This document shows positions 1 to 7,933 of a stretch of 64,000 nt of DNA, piece by piece. Numbering within the stretch: position 1 is the stretch's first letter; every line of letters starts with the position of its first letter. The notes under the pieces are model-generated. The model did no database searches. It saw only the letters and a list, made by a program, of their open reading frames with translations, and was not told the origin of the DNA. The translations under genes and the position numbers were made by a program. The stretch covers positions 124,001 through 188,000 of the forward strand of contig NZ_FOTB01000005.1 in the NCBI RefSeq assembly GCF_900114445.1, in the 5' to 3' direction. The stretch is from Salinicoccus halodurans (GTDB taxonomy: Bacteria; Bacillota; Bacilli; Staphylococcales; Salinicoccaceae).

Positions 1-397
1 TGGGAGTAGACTTCTGCTATAAAATAGCCGCCCGGCTTTATGGCTTCCTTGACTCCTTTAAGTGTTTTCTGCCGGACTTTCCCTGGAAAATGCCCAAAAA
101 CATTTACAATTCCATCCCAGTGATTTTGCTGCCACTTGGCTTCTGCCAAATCGACCATCTCCGTGTCTACGCTGACGCCTTGTTGGGCTGCCAGCTTGTC
201 CACTTTGTCCAATCCGGATTCGGCATAGTCCCATGCCGTGACGCTCATCCCCTGTTCAGCCAGGTAGACGGCGTTTCTCCCTTCCCCTTCCGCGATGGAC
301 AATACTTCCCGGAAAGGATGGGCTGCATTTCTTTCAGGAATACATTCGGTTCGGTTCCATATACGTACTTCTCATTTTTGAAGCGATCATTCCACAT
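1..397 (-). pseudogene. Frameshifted TehB-like SAM methyltransferase, 5' part
   Basis: Class I SAM-dependent methyltransferase of the small TehB-like type, running off the left edge. The ATG at 397 opens MWNDRFKNEKYVYGTEPN, typical of this family's N-terminus. The frame breaks near position 305, after about 30 codons. Reading on one frame over restores the SAM-binding motif I (VLSIAEGEGRNAVYLAEQG) and then DGIVNVFGHFPG and IKPGGYFIAEVYS. One missing G in a GGG-AAG-GTA context would explain the break. The start overlaps the end of the upstream SHOCT gene by 11 bases, so the two are probably cotranscribed. It is a pseudogene if the deletion is real; a sequencing error is the alternative. Confidence 0.7.
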
Positions 398-626
398 AGT
401 CTTTGGATGCCCTCCTTGCTTTATCTTTGGTTAATATCTTTTTTCGTTTTTCGTATTCTTCTTCGCTAATCTCTTCTCTAGCAAATCGTTCTTTTAGAAT
501 CGACAGGCCCCTATCTTCCTTTTTTGTTGCTCTGGTAGTAATCAAACGGTAAAACCCATAAATGAGCAACCCTAGAATCGCAATCGAAAAGACCATCATA
601 AATAAGCCCATTCCACCTGTCATCAT
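387..626 (-). CDS. SHOCT-domain small membrane protein
   Basis: Protein of 79 residues. Residues 5-27 form one hydrophobic membrane segment (LFMMVFSIAILGLLIYGFYR). The C-terminal half matches the SHOCT short domain: ILKERFAREEISEEEYEKRK, where a helix leads to an E-I-S-E-E-E-Y turn. Molecular function is unknown. In Firmicutes such proteins often sit beside copper or sulfur stress genes, which fits the neighbouring cst locus. A 16-bp operator of the CsoR/CstR type lies about 235 bp upstream, the only obvious regulatory signal before it. The stop overlaps the start of the broken methyltransferase gene. Confidence 0.72.
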   Translation of the reverse strand: MMTGGMGLFMMVFSIAILGLLIYGFYRLITTRATKKEDRGLSILKERFAREEISEEEYEKRKKILTKDKARRASKDYVE

Positions 627-859
627 AGGAATTTTCCTTTCTTTCGCTGAGTTCCATTTTCTAATTTCTTCACTTTATGAAAACCCGGCAACCTGACACC
701 TTTTCGTGCTGAAACCCCGTCTACCCCAGTTTATTTTTACTGTACATTTAAACCGGGTATGCATTACAGAATATCCGTCCAGATTTTAATTGCTGTACCC
801 GGAATCAGTAGTGCTAAACTCCACGGGTTATTAGGTAGTCACTACTGTAATCCAATCAT

Positions 860-875
860 ATACCCCAATAGGTAT
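860..875. promoter_or_regulatory. CstR/CsoR-type operator, isolated copy
   Basis: ATACCCCAATAGGTAT is a 16-bp imperfect palindrome of the same form as the three sites at cstR and cstA. It sits between the metallo-beta-lactamase remnant and the SHOCT gene, so it could repress leftward transcription of the SHOCT and methyltransferase genes. CsoR (copper) and CstR (persulfide) operators are too alike to separate by sequence. Confidence 0.6.
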
Positions 876-974
876 AATTTAAAGTAATTGCACTAAGGAA
901 GTAAAAAACAGATAATCCATTGACCTGTGTCAGGGTCGCCAAATGCCGAGGTCAAGGACTATCCGTTTCTTCAA

Positions 975-1326
975 TTATACAGCGCAGTTATTTGGTCAGG
1001 TTTTCATATCTTTCGCTTCTTCAGGCGGTGGATCAATTTTGTCCATATGCGTTTGTCGAATTTCTTCATAGGTCTTTGGCTGATCCTTCAGCTCTTCCGT
1101 CACATGGTTGATTTCGCTTCGCCATTTATCTGCAGACCTTCGTTCTTCTCGTAAAGGACAGGCAGTTTTTCAGAAACGCTGCCGTCTTCACTCGGTTCAC
1201 TGATACCAGTGTAATGTGTCGGGAGCACAAGCAAGTCAACGGGCAGCTCTTTATAACGGTGAATAAAGCTTCATAAAGATCATTTGCCCAATCCTGCGCT
1301 TTCCCTGCAGGAGCCAGCTGGTGTAT
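975..1326 (-). pseudogene. Metallo-beta-lactamase-fold hydrolase, 3' remnant
   Basis: Only about the last 115 codons of an MBL-fold hydrolase survive, spread over several frames. Recognisable blocks on the minus strand are LAPAGKAQDWANDLYEA, then after a frame change HRYKELPVDLLVLPTHYTG, GSVSEKLPVLYEKNEGLQI, then LKDQPKTYEEIRQTHMDKID and a final PNNCAV before the stop. A TGA interrupts the reading just before PNNCAV. These proteins are persulfide dioxygenase or glyoxalase-II-like and are often found with cst genes. The zinc-binding N-terminal half is missing, so the product cannot be active. Confidence 0.7.
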
Positions 1327-1357
1327 ATTACCTTACAAAAAATGCAGCCAACAGTCG

Positions 1358-1741
1358 TTACAACGACTTGTCAATACAACCAATCAATCGTTCTTCAATA
1401 TCCACAGCGATTTCTTTTATGGAATCATTCTGCACCATTTCGATCAGTGCACTCGGTTTTGGCATCCCAATTTTTGTTGTACCATTATCTTCATACACCA
1501 CAATTTTGCAAGGCAGGAAGTAGCCGACCAGCAGATCTTCTGATAGAATTTGGTTCGCTTCCTGTGGGTTGCAGACTTCAAGTACTGTAAATGGCGTGCC
1601 GAAGTCGGTACCTTTTTCTTGGAGTTTGGCCGTCAAATCGAAATTCCACAGGACACCAAACTTTTCTTCCTTTAAATTCTCTTCAAGTGTATGGACAGCT
1701 TCGTCCCTGCTTTTTGATGTTTCTACTGTGTAATTAAACAT
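1358..1741 (-). CDS. DUF302 domain protein
   Basis: Protein of 127 residues matching DUF302 over its whole length. Visible family features are the N-terminal SRDEAVHTLEENLKEEKFGV helix, the central strand GTPFTVLEVCNP and the C-terminal IGMPKPSALIEMV block. The fold is a TBP-like alpha/beta domain of unknown biochemical role, frequent in sulfur and metal-stress clusters. It lies upstream of the MBL-hydrolase remnant on the same strand, and the two probably once formed an operon divergent from cstR. A 7-2-7 palindrome (AGTCGTT/AACGACT) overlaps its stop codon. No lesion is seen. Confidence 0.75.
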   Translation of the reverse strand: MFNYTVETSKSRDEAVHTLEENLKEEKFGVLWNFDLTAKLQEKGTDFGTPFTVLEVCNPQEANQILSEDLLVGYFLPCKIVVYEDNGTTKIGMPKPSALIEMVQNDSIKEIAVDIEERLIGCIDKSL

Positions 1742-1904
1742 ACTTATTGCTCCTCTCTTTTTTGTATGCGTACTCTTGGTAAAATTCCCTCTTTAGGAGC
1801 CGAATCAAACATTTTTTGTTGAAATGAGTCGTTAGAACTTAACGAAAATTGATGGGACTGAGCCTTCTGCTTCAGCCGGTCTTTCATCATTCACTGGCCA
1901 TAAG

Positions 1905-2193
1905 GGTTAACAGGGATATATAGGAAATGGAGATGCCTTCAGTATCTCTCATTTTTTCATAAAAATGCTTAAAGTTATATCCCTCATACTGTGCGCGATA
2001 CAACCGGATGATTGTCCGTCTCAGATGCGGATCAATGGCTGTGGCGGGCTTTCTCCCGGTAGATATAGATCAATCGGTCGATCACAGGTGAGATTCAACT
2101 CAATCTCCACCTGTGTTTTTGTTCTCTGTCCATTCACGACGGCTTTGATGACGCGATACTATCCTGTTCCTTCACAGTCAGATACTCCTTCAT
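1905..2193 (-). pseudogene. ISNCY (IS1202-like) transposase remnant
   Basis: The minus strand opens with a Shine-Dalgarno AGGAGGGG and MKEYLTVKEQD, then breaks into several frames. Fragments can be pieced together as VVNGQRTKTQ, IDRLIYIYREK, AIDPHLRRTIIRLYR, YEGYNFKHFYEKMRDTEGIS and LMASE. Together these match the N-terminal third (helix-turn-helix) of ISNCY/IS1202-group transposases. The DDE catalytic part is absent and terminal repeats were not found, so this is a dead fragment. It separates DUF302 from cstR and suggests an old insertion in this divergent promoter region. Confidence 0.62.
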
Positions 2194-2218
2194 GCTGTCC
2201 CCTCCTAGTGTGTACTCT

Positions 2219-2234
2219 ATACGCAGGCGGGTAT
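2219..2234. promoter_or_regulatory. Degenerate CstR-type half-operator
   Basis: ATACGCAGGCGGGTAT has the 16-bp spacing of the local CstR operators but only one good half-site (GGGTAT). It lies 44 bp upstream of the main cstR operator. It may be a weak accessory site or chance. Confidence 0.3.
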
Positions 2235-2262
2235 ATAAGGAACAGATATGACCACACTCCAT

Positions 2263-2307
2263 ATACCTAAGGGGGTATTTGACAAATGCAATTTCAACCT
2301 CTATAAT
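2263..2307 (+). promoter_or_regulatory. cstR promoter with CstR operator
   Basis: A near-consensus sigma-A promoter is visible: TTGACA at 2279-2284, a 17-bp spacer and TATAAT at 2302-2307. The operator ATACCTAAGGGGGTAT (2263-2278) abuts the -35 box. This arrangement fits autorepression by CstR relieved by persulfides. It also fixes the transcript start near 2314, which rules out any cstR start codon upstream of that point. Confidence 0.82.
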
Positions 2308-2337
2308 ATGAATATATCAAAAAAGAAGGTGATGTTG

Positions 2338-2622
2338 TTGGCTACACTGGAAGAACAGACTGTTTATGATAAAGCAGTAATCAATCGTATTAATCGTCTT
2401 CAAGGTCAGATTAACGGCGCACTGAAAATGATTGAAGAAGGCAAGGACTGCAAGGATGTTGTCACCCAATTGAGTGCGGCCAAGAGCGCCCTCGACCGGT
2501 CGATGAACGTCATTGTCAGTGAAAACCTTGTACAGTGCGTCAGAGAAACGATGAACAACCCGGATGAGGATACAGATGCGCTCGTCAAAGAAGCAATTGA
2601 ATTGCTGAATAAGAGCAGATGA
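2338..2622 (+). CDS. cstR: CstR, persulfide-sensing CsoR-family repressor
   Basis: CsoR/DUF156-family repressor. The all-helical protein carries INRINRLQGQINGALKMIEE and then DCKDVVTQLSAAKSALD, with a second Cys in ENLVQCV. The His that CsoR uses for copper is replaced by Asn four residues before that second Cys. This leaves the Cys-Cys pair typical of CstR, which forms di- to tetrasulfide links with persulfides and releases DNA. I prefer the TTG at 2338 (reading ATLEEQTVYDK), because AAGGTGAT lies 4-7 bases upstream and the alternative ATG at 2332 is too close to it. It is first of four sulfur genes and is followed by its own terminator. Confidence 0.87.
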   Translation: MATLEEQTVYDKAVINRINRLQGQINGALKMIEEGKDCKDVVTQLSAAKSALDRSMNVIVSENLVQCVRETMNNPDEDTDALVKEAIELLNKSR

Positions 2623-2636
2623 CTTCATCTGTTTTT
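2616..2636 (+). terminator. cstR terminator
   Basis: CAGATGA-CT-TCATCTG followed by TTTTT. The left arm contains the cstR stop codon. It separates cstR from the cstA promoter. Confidence 0.7.
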
Positions 2637-2649
2637 ATTTATCCTAAAA

Positions 2650-2708
2650 ATACCCCACAGGGTATTTGACAAATCAAAAAAACATTGTTAGTATACCCCT
2701 ATAGGTAT
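2650..2708 (+). promoter_or_regulatory. cstA promoter with two CstR operators
   Basis: Operator ATACCCCACAGGGTAT (2650-2665) abuts TTGACA at 2666-2671. After a 17-bp spacer comes TAGTAT (2689-2694), and a second operator ATACCCCTATAGGTAT (2693-2708) covers the -10 end and start site. Two sites flanking one promoter match the layout known for the staphylococcal cst operon and predict tight repression of cstA, cstB and tauE. Confidence 0.85.
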
Positions 2709-2734
2709 TAAAAACAGGAGGATGATTTAGCACT

Positions 2735-3835
2735 ATGAAAAACACACAAACAAAGTATCACGTTAATGATGCCGACCAACTGGTCGAAGCCAATGAATAT
2801 CTACTGGATGTCAGAGAACCTTTCGAATATGAAATGGGACACATTGCTGAGGCGGACAATGTATCCGTAAATGAAATTGAAGAACGCCTTGATGAGCTGC
2901 CCAAGGACAGAAGAATCCATGTATATTGCCAGCGGGGCAAACGTGGGGCAAATGCAGTGGAAATACTGGATCGTCATGGTTTTGACGCGGTTAATCTTGA
3001 AGAAGGTTACTCCGCCTACACTGGAAGGTTCGACAGTGCAATCACAGCTGCAGAAGAAAATGCTCCCGCCTCAAATGAAAACATTGGAATCGATCCAAAC
3101 CGGGTAAAGGTGGAAGCAAGTGGACTGCAATGTCCCGGCCCCCTTCTCAAGGTGAACGAAGTGATGGGAGAGCTTGAACCCGGTCAACAGATGGAAATCA
3201 CGGTCACAGACTTCGGCTTCTGTACGGATGTCGAAGCATGGGCCCGTAAGACAGGGCATTCCATTCTTAAAAATGAAAAATCAGAAGACAAGGTCATGGT
3301 GGTGCTGCAGAAGAACGCCCTTCAGGCCAAAGCTGAGGGTGAAGGCCATCAGATGGTGGAAACGAAAGACGGAGCAACAATGGTCGTATTCAGTGGCGAT
3401 ATGGATAAAGCATTGGCGTCATTCATCATTGCTACCGGTGCAAAAAGCATGGGCAAAGATGTCACGATGTTCTTCACATTCTGGGGACTCAATGTTATCA
3501 AGGATCCAAATGCACCGAAAAAGAACAAATCCGGCCTGGATAAGGCATTCAGCATGATGATGCCAAAATCTGCCTCCAAACTGCCAATCTCCAACATGAA
3601 CATGTTCGGACTGGGATCCAAAATGATTCAATATGTAATGAAGAAGAAAAAGGTCGACGCGCTTACTGAAATGATTGAAAAGGCGGATAAACTCGGAGTC
3701 AAAATGGTTGCTTGTACAATGAGTATGGATATCATGGCCATTGATGAAGATGAACTTCTCCCTAATGTCAATTTCGGTGGCGTAGGCACTTATCTCGGCG
3801 ATGCAGAAAACGGCAACCTGAACCTGTTCATATAA
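2735..3835 (+). CDS. cstA: CstA, three-domain sulfurtransferase
   Basis: Cytosolic persulfide-carrier protein of 366 residues. It has a rhodanese domain (about 1-100) with active-site Cys65 in CQRGKR, a TusA domain (about 123-195) with Cys133 in GLQCPGPLLKV, and a DsrE/DsrF-like domain (about 205-366) beginning TMVVFSGDMDKALA. The staphylococcal homologue takes sulfane sulfur from low-molecular-weight persulfides and passes it on, working with CstB. The start follows AGGAGG by 12 bases. It shares the CstR-controlled promoter with cstB and tauE. Length and all three cysteine motifs are as expected and no defect is seen. Confidence 0.92.
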   Translation: MKNTQTKYHVNDADQLVEANEYLLDVREPFEYEMGHIAEADNVSVNEIEERLDELPKDRRIHVYCQRGKRGANAVEILDRHGFDAVNLEEGYSAYTGRFDSAITAAEENAPASNENIGIDPNRVKVEASGLQCPGPLLKVNEVMGELEPGQQMEITVTDFGFCTDVEAWARKTGHSILKNEKSEDKVMVVLQKNALQAKAEGEGHQMVETKDGATMVVFSGDMDKALASFIIATGAKSMGKDVTMFFTFWGLNVIKDPNAPKKNKSGLDKAFSMMMPKSASKLPISNMNMFGLGSKMIQYVMKKKKVDALTEMIEKADKLGVKMVACTMSMDIMAIDEDELLPNVNFGGVGTYLGDAENGNLNLFI

Positions 3836-3848
3836 TTGAACAGGTTGC
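3823..3848 (+). other. Intercistronic hairpin between cstA and cstB
   Basis: AACCTGTTCA-TATAAT-TGAACAGGTT is a perfect 10-bp inverted repeat whose loop holds the cstA stop codon. No U-run follows, so it is more likely a stability or processing element than a terminator. Confidence 0.55.
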
Positions 3849-3894
3849 CCTGCGCATCCCAACAATCAATTAAAATTTCAAGGAGTGTATATCA

Positions 3895-5256
3895 ATGTTC
3901 TTTAAACAGTTCTTCGATAAAAAACTTGCACAAACTTCCTATATGGTCGCTTGTCAGAAAACACAGGAAGCCATCATCATCGATCCAAAACGTGTCATTG
4001 ATGAATATCAGGAAGTAGCAGAGGCTGAAGGTTTCAATATTACTCAGGTGGCAGAAACACACATCCACGCCGACTTCGCGTCCGGTCTGCGTGATGCGTC
4101 ACAACGCTTCAACGCCACAGCTTATGTGTCCGACGAAGGCGATGAGAACTGGAAATATGAAAATATGCCAGAAGATACCGTCTACCTGAAAGACGGCGAC
4201 ATCATCAATGTCGGCAATGTCGAATTGAAAGTGATCCACACCCCAGGCCATACACCTGAAAGCATCTCTTTCGTGCTGATCGACCGTGGTGGCGGCAGTG
4301 ATGAACCGATGGGCATCTTCACAGGTGACTTCATCTTCGTTGGCGACATCGGCCGTCCCGACCTGCTCGAAGAAGCAGCCAAAATGGAAGGCACAACCGA
4401 AGAGGGCGCGAATGCGATGTTCGCTTCCCTCAAGAAGATGAATGACTATCCGGACTTCATGCAAGTATGGCCAGGCCATGGAGCCGGCAGTGCATGTGGT
4501 AAATCCCTCGGTGCTGTGCCATTGTCCACTCTTGGATATGAGCGCAAAAATAACTGGGTGTTCGAATACGAAGATAAAGATGCCTTCATCAAAGAATTGA
4601 CAAGTGACCAGCCGGAGCCGCCAAGCTACTTTGCACAGATGAAGAAAGTCAATAAGGAAGGCCTGCCTGAATTCAAGGTGAAGGAAGTCGAAATCGGTAC
4701 ACCTGATACGCTTCCAGGTCAGCTGTTCGACCTCAGAAGCAAGGAAGAATTCAAAAAAGGATTCAAAAAAGGCGCCATCAACATCCCGTACAACGACAAA
4801 TTCCTTCAGTTTGCCGGATGGTATATCGATTATGGCCAGCCGATGACAGTCATTGCAAATCCGGAAGACAGCAGAACGCTCCAGGAAGATCTTGCATCCA
4901 TCGGTTTTGACAACCTTAAGCTGATCGTACCTGCTGACAAAGCCGACAAGTACTTCGATGACTCATATGAAAATGTGTCACCTGAAGACTTGGTTAAGAA
5001 CTATGAAGACAAGCATATTCTGGACGTCCGTTCCACTTCCGAGTACAAGGAAGGCAATGTCGAGAATGCGCACCATGTCCACTTTGGACATCTCGACGAA
5101 AAAGAAGTGCCATTCAGCACAGACGATACAATCTATGTCCACTGTCAATCCGGTGTACGTTCAGCCATCGCAATGAGTGCACTTAAAGCACGTGGCTTCG
5201 ATAATGTCGTCAATATAGAAAAAGGCTATGCCGGCATTAAAGAAGCGATGAACTAA
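3895..5256 (+). CDS. cstB: CstB, persulfide dioxygenase-rhodanese fusion
   Basis: Non-heme Fe(II) persulfide dioxygenase fused to sulfurtransferase domains, 453 residues. The MBL-fold N-terminal part (about 1-250) has the metal motif [10 protein letters not shown] (His56, His58, Asp60) and HTPGHTPES. It is followed by a rhodanese-like domain with no active-site Cys (about 265-350) and a true rhodanese domain (about 360-450) with Cys417 in [10 protein letters not shown]. The family oxidises persulfides to thiosulfate. AAGGAGTG precedes the ATG. The stop overlaps the tauE start by one base (TAATG), so the two are translationally coupled. Confidence 0.92.
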   Translation: MFFKQFFDKKLAQTSYMVACQKTQEAIIIDPKRVIDEYQEVAEAEGFNITQVAETHIHADFASGLRDASQRFNATAYVSDEGDENWKYENMPEDTVYLKDGDIINVGNVELKVIHTPGHTPESISFVLIDRGGGSDEPMGIFTGDFIFVGDIGRPDLLEEAAKMEGTTEEGANAMFASLKKMNDYPDFMQVWPGHGAGSACGKSLGAVPLSTLGYERKNNWVFEYEDKDAFIKELTSDQPEPPSYFAQMKKVNKEGLPEFKVKEVEIGTPDTLPGQLFDLRSKEEFKKGFKKGAINIPYNDKFLQFAGWYIDYGQPMTVIANPEDSRTLQEDLASIGFDNLKLIVPADKADKYFDDSYENVSPEDLVKNYEDKHILDVRSTSEYKEGNVENAHHVHFGHLDEKEVPFSTDDTIYVHCQSGVRSAIAMSALKARGFDNVVNIEKGYAGIKEAMN

Positions 5257-6035
5257 TGGACATTACTTTTATAATCGTTATATTTCTGATCGGATTCATC
5301 GGTTCCTTCATCTCGGGGATGGTAGGAATCGGTGGTTCCATCATCAAGTATCCGATGTTGCTTTATATTCCATCCATGCTTGGAATCGCTGCATTCACCT
5401 CCCACGAGGTAGCCGGCATCAGTGCCGTACAGGTTTTTTTTGCAACGATTGCTGGTGTATGGGCATATAAAAGCAGTGGTTATTTAAACATGAGATTGAT
5501 TGCCTATATGGGTGGCGCCATACTCATCGGCAGTCTTCTCGGCGGATACGGATCAGAATTTCTCACCGAGACCCAGATAGATATCGTCTATGCAGTACTT
5601 GCGACAATTGCTGTCATCATGATGTTCCTGCCAAAGAAAGAAATCCCATACAATCCTGGTGATGACCTTGATTTCAATGGGCCGCTGGCAGCAGCGCTTG
5701 CGTTTATAACTGGTGCAGCAGCAGGCATCGTCGGTGCAGCAGGGGCATTCATTCTTGTACCAATCATGCTTGTCGTGCTTAAAATACCCACCAGGGTAAC
5801 GATTGCCACAAGTCTGGCGGTCACTTTCATTTCATCCATCGGTGCCACGATTGGGAAAGTTGCCACAGACCAGGTACTCTATGGACCTGCAGCCATCATG
5901 ATAGTTGCGAGTCTCATTGCAGCACCGATCGGCGCAAAAGTGGGACAGAAGATGAATGTTAAAATACTCCAATGGATTCTGGCCCTGCTCATCCTAGGAA
6001 CTTCTTTGAAGATATGGGGAGAAATCTTTTTTTAA
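5256..6035 (+). CDS. TauE/SafE-family sulfite/sulfur anion exporter
   Basis: Membrane protein of 259 residues with about eight hydrophobic segments in the two-half TauE/SafE pattern. The first repeat begins [20 protein letters not shown] and the second [20 protein letters not shown], each with the family's Gly-rich turn. It likely exports sulfite or thiosulfate made by CstB, or moves another small sulfur anion. It overlaps cstB by one base and ends the operon. The S. aureus locus also contains tauE (upstream of cstR there) and sqr; here tauE comes last and no sqr is present. Confidence 0.85.
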   Translation: MDITFIIVIFLIGFIGSFISGMVGIGGSIIKYPMLLYIPSMLGIAAFTSHEVAGISAVQVFFATIAGVWAYKSSGYLNMRLIAYMGGAILIGSLLGGYGSEFLTETQIDIVYAVLATIAVIMMFLPKKEIPYNPGDDLDFNGPLAAALAFITGAAAGIVGAAGAFILVPIMLVVLKIPTRVTIATSLAVTFISSIGATIGKVATDQVLYGPAAIMIVASLIAAPIGAKVGQKMNVKILQWILALLILGTSLKIWGEIFF

Positions 6036-6370
6036 ATGTTATATTCATCAAATAAGCAAGGCAGTTTGCCTGGATTCTTGTAACTCAAAAATGTATTCCA
6101 ATAGTGTACTGTCCCATGGCACTGCCCAACGACCCAGAATATTGAAACAAGGATCTCCTGTTGGTTATAAAGTTCTATTGTTAACAGCACACCCATATAA
6201 AATGGATACCGGTCATTTGTAATCACTCAAAATATTCTTTAATCAGAAGAGCATTTTGAGTGTATCACGAGTGACCTTTTTTTATGGTTAACTCAGTTAT
6301 ATAATCAGCGAAATGAGAAAAATAATAATCGATGGAACCTCTTTTTATTCTCTTTAAGGAGGAGACAGTT
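6036..6370. other. Spacer between cst operon and MFS pseudogene
   Basis: A 64-codon open frame on the minus strand (6032-6226) resembles nothing I recognise and has no clear ribosome binding site. No terminator with a good U-run was identified. The DNA becomes AT-rich here, marking entry into the accessory segment. Confidence 0.4.
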
Positions 6371-7645
6371 TTGAGTAAAGTACAAATCGGAATTAAAGAA
6401 AATGCATTAAATTTTATACTTCTGGTTATAACAAACTTCTTTGTGGGTTCAATGGTTGGCGTGGAAAGAACTATTCTTCCCATCATTGGTAAAGAAGATT
6501 TTGGTTTAGCATCAGCAAGTGCAGCATTGTCCTTCATTATAAGTTTTGGATTTTCAAAGGCAATAGTTAATTACTTTGCTGGTGCCATCGCTGATAGATT
6601 GGGGAGAAAAAAAGTCCTTTTAATTGGTTGGAGTATCGGCTTATTCGTTCCTTTATTAGTGATATTCGCAACTTCATGGTGGATGATTGTAGTTGCAAAT
6701 ATTTTCTTGGGCATCAATCAAGGATTAACATGGTCTATGACAGTAAATATGAAAATAGACATCTCCAAACCTAAGCAAAGAGGGCTTGCTGTTGGGTTAA
6801 ATGAATTTTCAGGATATACAGGATTAGCTGTTATGGCCGCTGTTTCTGGTTTTATTGCATCCAATTTTTCGGACCGTCCTGAACCTTTTTATCTAGGTAT
6901 TTTCATTGTGGTAATCGGTTTTGTCTTATCATTACTCGTGAAAGATACTGAGGGACATATAAAACTTCAATCAAAATCGCCTAATAATGAGGGCCCGCCT
7001 TTATCTGCAAAGAAAATTTTCAAAATTACCACATATGGTGATAAAAATTTATCTAGTATCACTTTTGCAGGATTAAGTACAAACCTTAAAGATGGCATGG
7101 TTTGGGGGTTATTTCCTCTATTCTTTTCCATGGCTGGCTTGACTGTTTCAGAAATTGCCGTAATAGTGGCGATTTATCCGGCATCATGGGGAGTGTTTCA
7201 ACTGTTCACTGGAGCTTTAAGTGATAAATTGGGAAGAAAATGGCTAATTGTTAGTGGAATGTGGCTCCAAGCCCTTTCTCTATGGATGATTTTACTTGTT
7301 GATCAATATAGTTTCTGGTTAATAGCAGCGATTCTTTTAGGACTAGGAACTGCAATGGTATACCCAACCTTACAAGCTTCAATCAGTGATGTAGCAAAAC
7401 CAAAATGGAGAGCTTCATCTATGGGGGTTTATCGATTTTGAAGAGATAGTGGATACGCCTTTGGTGCAATATTTGCTGGTTTATTAACGGATATACTCAA
7501 CGTAGATTGGGCAATGGGATTAGTTGATCTGTTACCTTTAACCGCTGGACTCATAGCAGCAATTCGATTAGAGGAAACCTCACCAACATTCAAAACGGTA
7601 AGGAAAAATCATAAGGACTTTCCAAAAAATGATTTTCGTTTATAG
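6371..7645 (+). pseudogene. MFS transporter interrupted by an in-frame TGA
   Basis: Major facilitator of about 424 codons. The start is TTG at 6371, eight bases after AAGGAGG. Transmembrane segments and the loop motif ADRLGRKK (between TM2 and TM3) and SDKLGRKW (between TM8 and TM9) are intact. Codon 357 is TGA (7439-7441) where the context GVYRF-stop-RDSGYAFGA indicates an original TGG for Trp. The same frame then continues for 67 codons to TAG at 7643. The last two to three membrane helices are therefore lost unless the stop is read through. It could be a drug or metabolite exporter; substrate unknown. Confidence 0.78.
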
Positions 7646-7701
7646 AGTGAGTAAAACTATAGTAATTATTATTAAAATGAAGTAGGATTTTTCAATAAAG
7701 T

Positions 7702-7761
7702 TTAGGGAGATTCTAAATAGATATTAATAGTAAATTGATTTTACTGATTATCACTTTAGTC
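7702..7761 (+). repeat. Degenerate copy A of the ~95-bp repeat
   Basis: The blocks CTAAATAGA and ATTGATTTTACTGA, and the shared flank TTAGGG, align with copies B (10454) and C (20984) in the same orientation, allowing a one-base gap. Similarity fades after about 60 bp. It lies just downstream of the MFS pseudogene. Confidence 0.55.
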
Positions 7762-7933
7762 TTTTTTACATGTAAATGAAGAAACTCCAACACTTTTGTT
7801 AAGAAAGGGATATTGGAGCTTTTTCTGTACTTACAGCAACTACCGATCAGTCGGATTATGTTAACAAAAAGAATAAATTGAATTAACCTTAAATGTGCTG
7901 CTATAAATGTTATGTTTTTAGATGATCCTCTGA

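Noticed and set aside
5785-5800. CstR-like sequence AATACCCACCAGGGTAAC inside tauE
   Set aside because: It lies within coding sequence, lacks the exact 16-bp half-site spacing and has no promoter beside it.
6032-6226. Minus-strand frame of 64 codons after tauE
   Set aside because: No start signal and no resemblance to any family known to me.
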